The notes below the pieces were generated by a model. It saw only the letters and a list, made by a program, of their open reading frames with translations. It made no database searches and was not told where the DNA came from. 64,000 nt of DNA from NCBI RefSeq assembly GCF_001854245.1, contig NZ_CP015381.1, forward strand, positions 2,701,001 through 2,765,000. The letters are read 5' to 3'. The translations under genes and the position numbers were made by a program. Below, in pieces: positions 20,286 to 29,445 of the stretch (its first letter is position 1; every line of letters begins with the position of its first letter). Source of the stretch: Desulfococcus multivorans (GTDB lineage Bacteria > Desulfobacterota > Desulfobacteria > Desulfobacterales > Desulfococcaceae).

Positions 20286-20786
20286 TTATACCTTGTATTT
20301 TCCGAAATCCTCAGGCGACAGCTTCTCCAGGTAATCGGCCCACTTCTTACCCTCTTCGCTTTCATCGACCACTTCAACCTGACCGGCGGGCACAGCTGAT
20401 TTTTCGATTACCTTCTCATCCACAAAAATCGGTGCGCCGGTCCTGACGGCAATGGCAATGGCATCACTGGGGCGGGCGTCCATGTCGAAGGCTGTCGCGT
20501 CATCCCCGATAAGGTAAATCCGGGCATAAAAAGTGTTCTCCTTGAGATCGCAGACCTCGATCTTGGATACCCGGATATTCATCCTGTCGAAAAAATTCTT
20601 GAGCAGGTCATGGGTCATGGGTCGTTCAAACTTGATGTTTTGGAGTGCCGAAACGATAGATGTGGCTTCCAGTAATCCGATCCAGATCGGTATGGTCTGC
20701 TCATCCTCGTCCGACTTCAAAATGATGATCGGCGTATTGGATGTCGGGTCCATGGTCAGCCCTGCGATACTCACTTTATGCAGCAT
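20286..20786 (-). CDS. DUF151 bifunctional nuclease-family protein
   Basis: 166 residues, typical of the DUF151 (bifunctional nuclease) family. Visible signatures: PIIILKSDEDEQTIPIWIGLLEA near the N-terminus, RPMTHDLLKNFFDRM, TFYARIYL and RPSDAIAIAVRTGAPIFVDEKVI. Family members were named from a plant-induced nuclease; the bacterial role is unclear. Its start overlaps the 3' end of miaB by 11 bases, a conserved-looking coupling. Confidence 0.9.
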   Translation of the reverse strand: MLHKVSIAGLTMDPTSNTPIIILKSDEDEQTIPIWIGLLEATSIVSALQNIKFERPMTHDLLKNFFDRMNIRVSKIEVCDLKENTFYARIYLIGDDATAFDMDARPSDAIAIAVRTGAPIFVDEKVIEKSAVPAGQVEVVDESEEGKKWADYLEKLSPEDFGKYKV

Positions 20787-22242
20787 GACAATCTTCTCCT
20801 TTCAGGCTGTGCCCAACGCGGGATGTCGGTCGTCCCCGAAGAGAATGGCAAAAAGCGTCCTCGACGCGAATGAGAATTCGTTCCCCCGTCAGGTCTCTTG
20901 TAAAATCCGGCGCGTTGTCTGTCTCCGTAAAATGGATGATCTTGTTGCCGAAAGTTCGGCCGCTCCATTGGATCGCACCAGAGTGAATCGCGCAGGCATC
21001 GGTGTCGTTGTCGGTTAGCGCCGTCCGAAAAGCCGGCGGCTCGCCGTCCTGCCCGCTTTGCCGTTTGCTCGGACCGTCCACCAGGATTTCCTGGTCCGTC
21101 CCCACCAAAGCCCGGTTTTTCAAGAACGTATACCGCTCCTGAAGACTGAGAAGTTCCTGAAGGCGATCCTTCTTCTCGTCCTCCGTCACCTTGTCGGGAA
21201 ACCGAGCCGCCGGGGCATTGGGCCGGTCGGAGTACATGAAGGCGAAGAGTCCGTCAAATTCGATTTCCCGAACCAGGTCGAGCGTCGCCTCGAAGTCGGC
21301 CCGTGACTCCCCGGGAAACCCTACGATGATATCCGACGTAACGGCAATATCCGGACGGAGTTCTCTCAATCGCCGGACCTTTTCGAGGTAATCCTCCCGC
21401 GTATACCGTCGGTGCATTCGATTCAGTACTGCATTTGATCCCGACTGCACCGGAAGATGAATATGGGCGCAGAGCTTTTCAAGATCGGCGAACGCGGACA
21501 TGAGCCCCGGGGACAGGTCCTTGGGATGGGAGGTGGTGAAGCGGATGCGATGGAGGCCGTCGACGGCGTTGATCCGGGCGAGAAGCGCCTCGAAGGGTAT
21601 GAGACCCTCTTTTTTTCCGTAGCTGTTGACATTCTGACCCAAAAGGGTCACCTCCCGGACGCCGGCGTCCACCAGGGCTTCGATCTCGCACAGGATCCGA
21701 CCTGGGCGGCGACTGAACTCCCGTCCCCTTACATAAGGGACGACACAGTAGGTACAGAAATTATCGCATCCCTGCATGATCGTGACAAATCGGGAGGCCC
21801 CCTCCCGCTCTCGATCGGCATCGGGAATGTCAAACTCTTCGACACCGTCCGTCACCGCCACGTCGATGATGCGACACCGACGGGCCTCCACGCGGCGGAT
21901 CATGCCGGGAAGTCGCCCGACGGCCTGGGTGCCGAAAACGATGTCCAGGATAGGCGCCCGCTTCAGCATGCTTCGCCCTTCCTGCTGTGCCACGCAGCCA
22001 CCGACAGCGATGATCATCCGGGGATTTTTTCGTTTGAGTTCCGCAAGACGTCCCAGAAAGCTGAACGCCTTCTGCACCGCCTTTTCACGAATGGCACAGG
22101 TGTTCAGGACGACCAGATCCGCCCTGTCCAATGCATCGGTTGAAACGTACCCCAAGGGTTTCAACAACGAAACGATCTGCTCGGAGTCATAGACATTCAT
22201 CTGACACCCGATGGTCTGGATAAAAAGTTGCTTAGTATTCAT
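20776..22242 (-). CDS. miaB: MiaB, tRNA-2-methylthio-N6-dimethylallyladenosine synthase
   Basis: 488 residues, 30-50 longer than usual because of a C-terminal extension with low similarity. The UPF0004 domain has the three Cys of the auxiliary cluster (TIGCQMN, LNTCAIREKA, VGGCVAQQ). The radical SAM core has CDNFCTYCVVPYVRGRE (C-x3-C-x2-C), then GQNVNSYG and VGFPGE; a TRAM domain follows. MiaB adds a methylthio group at A37 of tRNA. The pair is split by the 3' overlap with the DUF151 gene and a 5' overlap with the DUF4911 gene, so all three probably form one transcript. Confidence 0.96.
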   Translation of the reverse strand: MNTKQLFIQTIGCQMNVYDSEQIVSLLKPLGYVSTDALDRADLVVLNTCAIREKAVQKAFSFLGRLAELKRKNPRMIIAVGGCVAQQEGRSMLKRAPILDIVFGTQAVGRLPGMIRRVEARRCRIIDVAVTDGVEEFDIPDADREREGASRFVTIMQGCDNFCTYCVVPYVRGREFSRRPGRILCEIEALVDAGVREVTLLGQNVNSYGKKEGLIPFEALLARINAVDGLHRIRFTTSHPKDLSPGLMSAFADLEKLCAHIHLPVQSGSNAVLNRMHRRYTREDYLEKVRRLRELRPDIAVTSDIIVGFPGESRADFEATLDLVREIEFDGLFAFMYSDRPNAPAARFPDKVTEDEKKDRLQELLSLQERYTFLKNRALVGTDQEILVDGPSKRQSGQDGEPPAFRTALTDNDTDACAIHSGAIQWSGRTFGNKIIHFTETDNAPDFTRDLTGERILIRVEDAFCHSLRGRPTSRVGHSLKGEDCHAA

Positions 22243-22480
22243 GAGATCTTCTGATATACTCTTTTCCAGGCACCACGGACTCCATCATGATCTCTCTTTC
22301 CAGATCACGCAGCACCCTGTCCGCTTCATGTTCACACCCCGGAGATATAGAGAAAAGTATCGTCCCCGACGGCCCATCGATGGTCCGCATCGTGGCGATG
22401 CCTTCGCAGGCTTCCAGGACGAATTTGAGAAATGCAATCTCCCTTCGGTCAACACGAATGAATTTCTTTATTGTTTCCAA
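22232..22480 (-). CDS. DUF4911 family small protein
   Basis: 82 residues. The pattern of an RVDRREIAFLKFVLEACEGIATMRTID start, a central LFSISPGCEHEA and a C-terminal LEREI fits DUF4911, a small family common in Desulfobacterota and often next to miaB. No catalytic motif is evident. It overlaps the miaB start by 11 bases, indicating translational coupling. Function unknown. Confidence 0.75.
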   Translation of the reverse strand: METIKKFIRVDRREIAFLKFVLEACEGIATMRTIDGPSGTILFSISPGCEHEADRVLRDLEREIMMESVVPGKEYIRRSHEY

Positions 22481-22642
22481 AAATATATCCCTCTCCTTCC
22501 AATGTAAAGGGTAGCACTATATTCGCTTTGTATTCAACAGAAAAGTTGCCCCTGTCCTCCGGTGCCGAGCCGCGAGGAAGGTGTCGCTCCATCCTGGATT
22601 TGGGGTTGTCCATTTTTTGTCGATAGGCTAATGTGGCCCGTC

Positions 22643-24352
22643 ATGAAAACGGAATGGTTACTCAAACACCCCGACCCTATAGCGGTCAAGGCGCTGCAGA
22701 CGGACCTCGGTTGCAGCCCGGTCATCGCCGCCGTTCTCGTCAACCGGAACATTCTGACCGGATGTGAGGCCGTGAACTTTCTTGAGGCCTCGTTGAAGGA
22801 CTTCCACCCGCCGTCCTGCATCGTGGATATGGACACAGCGGTCCGGCGCATCGCCCGAGCCGTTTCCAACAGGGAAAAGATTCTGATTTTCGGGGACTAC
22901 GATGTGGACGGCGTGACGGCAGTTACACTGCTTCTGGAATTTCTGAGATACGCCGGAGCGGATGTCATTTATTACATTCCCCATCGAACCCGTGAAGGAT
23001 ATGATTTTCAAGAGGATCATGTCTTCGGCGTCGCTCTGCCGGCGGAGGTGGACCTCATCGTCACCGTGGACTGCGGATCGAGCCGCCATGACGCAGTTCA
23101 GGCCGCACTCGACAGCGGCATCGATGTCGTCATTACCGACCATCACACCATAGAGGCGCTGCCCCCCGCGGTTGCGGTGGTCAACCCCAGGCGGCGGGAC
23201 TGCGGCGGCGGATGCGATCACCTTGCCGGCGTCGGCGTGGTCTTTTCCCTTTTGATCCACTTGCGCAAACACCTCCGGGATATCGATTTCTGGGGCTGCC
23301 GACCAGAACCCAATCTGAAGCGATTCTGCGATCTCGTGGCCCTCGGAACGGTAGCGGATATGGTCCCGATGATAAAAGAGAACAGAATCTTGTCCAGAAC
23401 CGGACTTGATGTGATCAATCAAGGGCATCGATCGGGCCTTCGCGCCCTCGTCAGGATGTCGGGCATCAAGGATCGTCCGGTCGACACGGATGACATCGCT
23501 TTCCGCCTTGGCCCCAGGCTCAACGCCGCCGGCCGAATGGGACATGCCGGTCTGGCGGTTGAGCTGCTCACCGCCGGAAGCGACGAGACGGCAGACCAGA
23601 TGGCCCTGCAGCTCAATCGAATGAACAAGAAGAGACAGGAGGCGGAAAAGGAAATTCTCGACCAGGTGACGGCATACATCGAAAAACACCCCCACATCCT
23701 CGATCGGCGCAGCATTGTGATGGCCCATTCCAACTGGCACGAGGGCATTCTAGGTATCGTCGCATCCAAATTGGTGGACCGCTTTTTCAGGCCGGTCGTC
23801 CTCATCTCCACGCGCACTTCCATAGGAAAAGGATCCGGAAGAAGCATCCCCGGCATCAACCTCCACGCCTGTCTGAAGCAGTGCGCCGCCCACCTCAAGG
23901 CTTTCGGTGGTCACCCCATGGCGGCGGGACTCCGGATCCAGCGGGAAAACATCAGACGATTCGAGGATAAGTTCGACCGCGTCGTTTCGGAAACCGGCCA
24001 TGTCGACAACTTTTCACGATCCCTCGCCATTGACTGCAAACTCGATTTTGAAGACATCACCGGCACCCTTCTCAATGAACTCGAAAGGCTGACCCCTTTT
24101 GGAGAAGGCAACCCCGAACCACTCTTCATGACGTCGGACGTTCGTGTGGTCGCTCACAGGATCGTGGGAAAACAGCACCGTAAAATGACCCTGATCCAGG
24201 CCGGGAATCCCGTCGGAACCGTCGTGGAGGCCATCCAGTTCAATATAGATCCGTCCGAGCGTCCGGAATCCTTTGAAAAGATCGCCTATCATCTGCGATG
24301 GAACCGGTGGAACGGAAAACAAACACCTCAGATTCTGGTCAAGGAAAGCTGA
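22643..24352 (+). CDS. recJ: RecJ, single-stranded-DNA-specific 5'-3' exonuclease
   Basis: About 569 residues from the ATG at 22643 (MKTEWLLKHPDP); the frame is open from 22562 but the first 27 codons look non-conserved. DHH-family motifs: FGDYDVDGVTA (motif I), VDCGS, ITDHH (motif III), GRMGHAGLA and the DHHA1 motif FGGHPMAAG. RecJ trims 5' ends in recombination and base-excision repair. Rightward, divergent from the DUF4911-miaB-DUF151 unit, with no partner gene. Confidence 0.94.
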   Translation: MKTEWLLKHPDPIAVKALQTDLGCSPVIAAVLVNRNILTGCEAVNFLEASLKDFHPPSCIVDMDTAVRRIARAVSNREKILIFGDYDVDGVTAVTLLLEFLRYAGADVIYYIPHRTREGYDFQEDHVFGVALPAEVDLIVTVDCGSSRHDAVQAALDSGIDVVITDHHTIEALPPAVAVVNPRRRDCGGGCDHLAGVGVVFSLLIHLRKHLRDIDFWGCRPEPNLKRFCDLVALGTVADMVPMIKENRILSRTGLDVINQGHRSGLRALVRMSGIKDRPVDTDDIAFRLGPRLNAAGRMGHAGLAVELLTAGSDETADQMALQLNRMNKKRQEAEKEILDQVTAYIEKHPHILDRRSIVMAHSNWHEGILGIVASKLVDRFFRPVVLISTRTSIGKGSGRSIPGINLHACLKQCAAHLKAFGGHPMAAGLRIQRENIRRFEDKFDRVVSETGHVDNFSRSLAIDCKLDFEDITGTLLNELERLTPFGEGNPEPLFMTSDVRVVAHRIVGKQHRKMTLIQAGNPVGTVVEAIQFNIDPSERPESFEKIAYHLRWNRWNGKQTPQILVKES

Positions 24353-24568
24353 ACATTTTTCTTGCAATCTGTAAGGAAATGGCAGTATTATTCTATGTGG
24401 ACCGGCCTTAGCGAATCATGTCAAACCATAATGACGTTTCAGATCATGCTATCGGGCGGCGAAAACAAGCACACAATGGATAGGATGTTGGCCTGAAATC
24501 CGGTGACCAACATGATTATCTTATAATTTTTTATAAGTTTTCCAGAAGGTTAAAGAAGGGAACATCTC

Positions 24569-24988
24569 ATGGCAAAGGTATTCCGCCCCAGCACGCGCGA
24601 GTCTTCGATCCTGTCTAAAATTGAATCTTCAAAGGAACGGGCCCGCCGCATGGCTATCAACAGCATTCGAGAACACATCGATCCGTTGAGCAACCAGGTA
24701 GCCATGAAACTTATCGAGAGCAAACTGGTTGAAACCACCAATAAAAACGGGCTTGAAGAGCAGGTTCACAAGGCGTTGGAGACGTTGAGCTATGCAGAAG
24801 ACTTCGATGTGGACTACGAAGTGGCGCCGTTTCGGAAGATCGTTGCCCAACCGCACATCGTCAGCCTGTACCTCACGGCTTTCGTGATCGAGAAACTGAT
24901 TGACCACAAGGACACCGTCGACATTTACGGCTCGGATGACGAAATCTATGCCTGTATCAACCAGCAGGTCAAGAAATTTATCCCCTGA
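24569..24988 (+). CDS. Uncharacterised 139-aa protein
   Basis: Not recognised. 139 residues, soluble, mainly helical, no cysteine except one near the C-terminus (YACINQQV), no signal peptide. Start supported by AAGAAGGGAAC a few bases before the ATG. A possible promoter lies upstream: TTGCAA near 24364 and TATTAT 18 bases on. It is followed 26 bases later by the MBL-fold hydrolase gene, so the two may be cotranscribed. Confidence 0.65.
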   Translation: MAKVFRPSTRESSILSKIESSKERARRMAINSIREHIDPLSNQVAMKLIESKLVETTNKNGLEEQVHKALETLSYAEDFDVDYEVAPFRKIVAQPHIVSLYLTAFVIEKLIDHKDTVDIYGSDDEIYACINQQVKKFIP

Positions 24989-25014
24989 AGTTTCCTCATC
25001 TCTCACGCCGGACC

Positions 25015-26043
25015 ATGCGTCCTTCCTTTCATCCCCGGCTCATGAACGGCCCTTTTGGCGATCCCGGTCTCTTTGTTCCCTTCGTTTTCGATAAGCGAGC
25101 GTTTCTATTCGATATCGGGGACATCCAATCCCTGGACGGCCGCGACGTTCTGAAAATATCCCACATCTTCGTATCCCATACCCATATCGACCATTTTATC
25201 GGATTTGATCGTCTGCTGCGTATATGTCTCGGCCGGGACAAAACAGTCCACATTTACGGTCCCGCCGGGATTCACCGAAATGTTGAGGGCAAATTGGCCG
25301 GGTATACGTGGAATCTCGTTCAAAACTATGAAAACCGCTTTGTCCTGAATGTCTCCGAGGTCACACCATCCAGGATCCACACGCAGACCTATCACTGCAG
25401 GGACCGCTTTCTTCTGAAATCTCCCCCGCGGACTGTCCCCTTTTCAGGAAAACTTCTTGCGGAACCGTCTCTTTCGGTATCGTCTGAAATCCTTGATCAT
25501 GATATTCCCTGTCTCGGTTTTGCCCTGACGGAGCGCTTTCACGTCAACATCATGAAGGACCGGTTGACGGCGCTGGGGCTGCCCGTCGGCCCATGGATAG
25601 GTCTTTTCAAAAAAGCGCTTTTCGAAGGACGCAGCCCGGCTATGGAAATCGCCGTCCCCCTCGGCAAGGACTCTGAGATACGCAGATATCCGCTGGGAGA
25701 ACTCTCCGCCGATATCGCGCGCATCACCCCCGGCCAGAAAATCGCCTATGTCACCGACGCCGCCGATACGCCGGCCAATCGGGAAAAGATCCGTCGGCTC
25801 GCCCTCGATGCCGACCAACTCTTCATTGAATCGGCTTTTCTGGCTGAGGACCGGGAGATGGCGGAAAGGAAGCATCACCTGACGGCGCATCGGGCCGGTG
25901 CCCTGGCAGGTGAGGCCGGTGCCCGGCAGTTCACCCTGTTTCATTTTTCCCCGCGCTACACCGGCCGCGAGCAGGTGTTGATTGATGAGGCGACGGCAGC
26001 CTACCACACCGCCGTCAGGTCTGAAGCATCACGCCGGCCATAA
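25015..26043 (+). CDS. MBL-fold hydrolase, ribonuclease Z-like
   Basis: 342 residues. The metallo-beta-lactamase zinc motif is present as VSHTHIDHFIGFDRLL, with a later Asp in YVTDAADTP and a C-terminal His in LFHFSPRY. The strand order and the FIESAFLAEDREMAERKHHLTA segment are like RNase Z (tRNA 3' processing) and its paralogues. It lacks the usual long flexible arm I could place, so a related phosphodiesterase is possible. RPSFHPRLMNGPFGDPGLFV at the start is characteristic of a deltaproteobacterial subgroup. No strong ribosome-binding site precedes the ATG. Confidence 0.78.
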   Translation: MRPSFHPRLMNGPFGDPGLFVPFVFDKRAFLFDIGDIQSLDGRDVLKISHIFVSHTHIDHFIGFDRLLRICLGRDKTVHIYGPAGIHRNVEGKLAGYTWNLVQNYENRFVLNVSEVTPSRIHTQTYHCRDRFLLKSPPRTVPFSGKLLAEPSLSVSSEILDHDIPCLGFALTERFHVNIMKDRLTALGLPVGPWIGLFKKALFEGRSPAMEIAVPLGKDSEIRRYPLGELSADIARITPGQKIAYVTDAADTPANREKIRRLALDADQLFIESAFLAEDREMAERKHHLTAHRAGALAGEAGARQFTLFHFSPRYTGREQVLIDEATAAYHTAVRSEASRRP

Positions 26044-26117
26044 TGCAGCCCCAAATCAATCTTAAACGGATTCACCATATATTTTAAATTGTTACGATTT
26101 AAACGGCAAGGCCGGTT

Positions 26118-27905
26118 CTAGAAAGCATTGTCCGGCATGTCGACAATTTCACGACCCGTCCTCAGGCAGGTTCTTATTCTCGCCTGGGTGTGGGGCAATG
26201 TGGTGTCCACGAACCAGATCGCCTGGCAAAGCTTTCCGCGATGAAAATCATCGGAACCGTCTTCTGCTCCGACCCGATCTGCTGCAATCACGGCCATATC
26301 GAGGAGCCGCCAGGCCATGGTCACTTCCCCAAAGGCCATCAGCGCGGGGTAAGTGTAGGATGCCCACTGGAGCGGATCGGCTTTCATCCGGCGTTTCATC
26401 TCTTCGGCACATACCCAGAGCATGCCGGCGGTTTCATGGAGTTGCCGCACCCCCTCTTTCAGGACCGGATGCTCCCGGCGCGCCGCGCAGAATGTATCGA
26501 TCTCGTCTTGATAGGCTTTCAGACAAGCCCCATTCCTGAGGCTCAATTTCCGGCCCATCAGGTCCATGGACTGGATCCCATTGGTCCCTTCGTACAAGGA
26601 CATGATTTTAGCATCACGGAGGTAGCGTTCGATGGGATAATCACGGCAATAGCCGTAACCGCCAAGGCACTGCATGGCCACTTCGCATACCCTGAACCCC
26701 GTATCGGAACAGTACGCCTTCAGGATGGGCGTCATGAAGTCCAGCAGATCCTGACAACGCGTTTTTTCGGGACCGGGATTGAGTCCTTTCGCCAAATCCT
26801 CCCAAAAGGCGACGGTGTAAATCATGGAACGCATACCGTCCACAGCCGCCTTCATCCACAAGAGCATGCGTCGCACGTCCGGATGACGGATAATGGCGAC
26901 GTCTTCCGCCGTTCGTCCGGCAATATCCCGGCCCTGGACCCGGGCTCTGGTATAGGCCAGGGCATTCCGATAGGCAGTTCCGGCCAGGGTCATCCCGCTG
27001 ACGGCGGTATTGATGCGAGCACCGTTCATCATCTGAAACATGTGCGCCAACCCCTTGTTTTCCTCGCCGCAGAGATAACCGATGCAACCGTCACGCCCGC
27101 CGAAAGTGAGGGCTGCGGTGGGGGATGCATGGAGGCCGCACTTGTGTTCAATCCCGGTGCAGACCACATCATTCGGCTCTCCCAACATACCGTCCGGTTC
27201 GACGCGCACCTTCGGCACCACAAAAAGAGAGATCCCCCGGGTTCCTGACGGTGCCCCGTCAATCCTGGCCAATACCAGGTGAATAATATTATCGGTGAGA
27301 TCGTGCTCTCCCCAGGAGATAAAAATTTTCGAGCCTTTGATGTAAAAATGATCACCCTCCGGTGTCGCCGCGGTTTCGAGAGCGCCCAGATCGGACCCGG
27401 CACCCGGTTCAGTCAGGCACATCGTGCCGCTCCAGGTGCCGTCAAACATTTTTGGAACAAATCTTTCCTTGAGCGCCCGGGTGCCGAAGCTGTGGATGAG
27501 GCGGGCAGCTCCGAATGTCAAGCTGGGAGCACTGTTGAAGGACTGGCAGGCGCCGTACATCATTTCGTTGATCACGATCCGCATCATGAGCGGAAACCCC
27601 TGCCCGCCATAGGCCGGATCGCCCACCGCGGCGATCCAGCCGTCATCACCGCATTGCCGGAAAGCCTTCTTGAAAGCCACAGGACAGCGCACCTCGCCTT
27701 TTTCATACAAAAGCGCCTCCGCGTCCGAGACGGCGTTCAATGGATCAAGAACACCCTTCGCGAAACGGACGGCTTCGTTGACAAGAAGATCAAGCGTTCT
27801 CTCATTCAGGTCCTTAAATGCGTCCAGGCGGCACAGCCGGCTGTAACCCAGCTGTTCCTTGAGGATGAAAAAGAGGTCTCTCAGATCGATTTTGAAGTCT
27901 GTCAT
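26118..27905 (-). CDS. Acyl-CoA dehydrogenase (long DmdC/FadE-like subfamily)
   Basis: About 595 residues, longer than the 380 of classical acyl-CoA dehydrogenases because of N- and C-terminal extensions, as in 3-methylmercaptopropionyl-CoA dehydrogenase-like proteins. Family signatures: GTWSGTMCLTEPGAGSDLGAL, SKIFISWGEHD, a central GLAHMFQMMNGARI and the FAD-contacting CLGGYGYCRDYPIERYLRDAKIMSLYEGTNGIQ. The catalytic Glu is probably in YEGTNG. Start chosen at ATG 27905; the 27920 codon is TTG. Last gene of a leftward set with etfBA, a VOC protein and hydroxyacyl-CoA dehydrogenase, so electrons likely go to that ETF. Substrate unknown. Confidence 0.9.
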   Translation of the reverse strand: MTDFKIDLRDLFFILKEQLGYSRLCRLDAFKDLNERTLDLLVNEAVRFAKGVLDPLNAVSDAEALLYEKGEVRCPVAFKKAFRQCGDDGWIAAVGDPAYGGQGFPLMMRIVINEMMYGACQSFNSAPSLTFGAARLIHSFGTRALKERFVPKMFDGTWSGTMCLTEPGAGSDLGALETAATPEGDHFYIKGSKIFISWGEHDLTDNIIHLVLARIDGAPSGTRGISLFVVPKVRVEPDGMLGEPNDVVCTGIEHKCGLHASPTAALTFGGRDGCIGYLCGEENKGLAHMFQMMNGARINTAVSGMTLAGTAYRNALAYTRARVQGRDIAGRTAEDVAIIRHPDVRRMLLWMKAAVDGMRSMIYTVAFWEDLAKGLNPGPEKTRCQDLLDFMTPILKAYCSDTGFRVCEVAMQCLGGYGYCRDYPIERYLRDAKIMSLYEGTNGIQSMDLMGRKLSLRNGACLKAYQDEIDTFCAARREHPVLKEGVRQLHETAGMLWVCAEEMKRRMKADPLQWASYTYPALMAFGEVTMAWRLLDMAVIAADRVGAEDGSDDFHRGKLCQAIWFVDTTLPHTQARIRTCLRTGREIVDMPDNAF

Positions 27906-27963
27906 GGTGTTATCTCTCAAGTCAACTTTCGGTGTTCAAGAACCGGTGCGGACAAGGAACGCC

Positions 27964-28833
27964 CTATCGTCGATTCCCGTTTTCGTCGTAGGCGTACCAT
28001 CCCTGCCCACTTTTTCGACCCAGGTGGCCCGCCCTGACCTTTCGCCTCAGGAGTTGGGGAGGGTAATACCGGTCATCGCGGCTCTCCCGATAAATCGACG
28101 TCAGGGCGTGATAAGAGACGTCGAGCCCCACCATATCGCCGGTTTCAAAAGGCCCCATGGGCCGCCCGAAGGCCGACCGGACACCCCTGTCAACGTCTTC
28201 GGCAGTGGCAACGCCCTGTTCAAGGAGACGGATCGCCTCCACATAGCTTACCAGGTTGATCCGGTTGAGCAGAAAACCGGGAATGTCGCTTTCCACCCGG
28301 ATGGGTGTTTTACCCAATCTCTCGACCACGGCAACGCCCATCGCCATAACCGCCTCCGAAGTGCTCAGGCCCCTCACCACTTCCACCGCCTGCATCATCG
28401 GCACCGGACTGAAGAAATGAAGTCCCAATACCTTTTCCGGACGCCTCGTGGCGGCGGCAAGCTCGGTGATGGGCAGGGAGGACGTATTGCTGGCGAGGAA
28501 GGTGTCTGAGGGACAGACCTCGTCGAGACGCTGAAAAAGGGTCCGTTTGAGTTCCAGATTCTCGAAAACCGCCTCAATCACCAGCTCTGCGGATGAAGCC
28601 GTCTCCAGATCCTTCGTATAACGGATCCGTTCCAGAATGGTTTTCTTTGCCGCCTTGAGCCGCCCCTTCTCGATGAGCTTCCCCACCGACCAGTCGATAT
28701 TCCTCCGGGCCTTCTCCAAGGCGTCGCCGTTTTCGTCATGAAGCGTCACCGTCATGCCGGATTGCGCAAACACCTGGGCGATGCCGCCGCCCATAAGGCC
28801 GGCGCCGACAACACATATGTTTTCAATTTTCAT
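27964..28833 (-). CDS. 3-hydroxyacyl-CoA dehydrogenase
   Basis: About 289 residues. NAD-binding N-terminus ICVVGAGLMGGGIAQVFAQSG, catalytic region AVFENLELKRTLFQRLDEVCP / FLASNTSSLPITELAA, HFFSPVPMMQAVEVV (catalytic His and Pro) and GFLLNRI are all present. The enzyme oxidises 3-hydroxyacyl-CoA to 3-oxoacyl-CoA in beta-oxidation. ATG 28833 overlaps the preceding VOC gene stop in an ATGA arrangement. The context points to dicarboxyl-CoA or aromatic ring-cleavage product degradation; the exact chain length is not readable. Confidence 0.93.
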   Translation of the reverse strand: MKIENICVVGAGLMGGGIAQVFAQSGMTVTLHDENGDALEKARRNIDWSVGKLIEKGRLKAAKKTILERIRYTKDLETASSAELVIEAVFENLELKRTLFQRLDEVCPSDTFLASNTSSLPITELAAATRRPEKVLGLHFFSPVPMMQAVEVVRGLSTSEAVMAMGVAVVERLGKTPIRVESDIPGFLLNRINLVSYVEAIRLLEQGVATAEDVDRGVRSAFGRPMGPFETGDMVGLDVSYHALTSIYRESRDDRYYPPQLLRRKVRAGHLGRKSGQGWYAYDENGNRR

Positions 28834-29261
28834 TTCAGTTCGTTCCATTGGTAGTCGATCACCTCCGCCAGGACGCCGTTGAGTTTTCCGGGATGAACAA
28901 ACGCATATTCACAATCCCTGAAAGGACGCACAACCACGCCCCGGGCATCGGGTATCAGGGGGTAGCCCCGGTGCTGAAGAGTCTTTACGGCATCCCGCGT
29001 GTTGTCCACGTTGAAACCGATGACCATGACGCCCTCACCGCGCTTCTCGATGAACCTGGCGACGTCTCCGTCGGGACTGGTGGATTCCATCAATTCGAAT
29101 CCCACCTCTCCAATCCAATAGCGGGCGACCCGGATCTTCTCCGCTTCATCCAGGTATAGGTCGTCCGGCTTTTCTTTTCCCAAAAAGGGCTCCCAGATCT
29201 TACAGGCCGCCCTCAGATCCTTGACCGCAATGCAAATATGATCCATTTTTTTGACCTTCAC
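28830..29261 (-). CDS. VOC-family protein (methylmalonyl-CoA epimerase-like)
   Basis: About 143 residues. Start taken as GTG 29261 (VKVKKMDHICIAVKDL) since AAGGA lies 11 bases before it; ATG 29246 would remove five residues. The glyoxalase/VOC fold shows DHICIAVKDLRAACK, WIGEVGFELMESTSPDGDVARFIEKRGEG and a C-terminal VHPGKLNGVLAEV. These motifs place metal ligands (His, Glu) as in methylmalonyl-CoA epimerase. Upstream mutase genes are absent, so an epimerase acting on another acyl-CoA, or a general lyase, remains possible. Coupled by a 4-base overlap to the hydroxyacyl-CoA dehydrogenase gene. Confidence 0.75.
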   Translation of the reverse strand: MKVKKMDHICIAVKDLRAACKIWEPFLGKEKPDDLYLDEAEKIRVARYWIGEVGFELMESTSPDGDVARFIEKRGEGVMVIGFNVDNTRDAVKTLQHRGYPLIPDARGVVVRPFRDCEYAFVHPGKLNGVLAEVIDYQWNELK

Positions 29262-29445
29262 TACCGCCACCGATCCTTTACAAGTTGAATTGATCATTGC
29301 ACAGACAGGCACCCCATACCTTGAGGGGCCTCGCATCGTCCAGGCAACGAACACATAATGATAGCGCCTGAGACCCCGTATCGTTCTTTCTGAACCCGGC
29401 GTCCCGACGGGCTTGCCTGACGATGCGATCCGGAACGATTACCGG

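Noticed and set aside
26083-26103. A/T-only inverted repeat TTTAAAT / ATTTAAA between the MBL and acyl-CoA dehydrogenase genes
   Set aside because: Stem has no G/C pair and no T run, so it is unlikely to act as a terminator.
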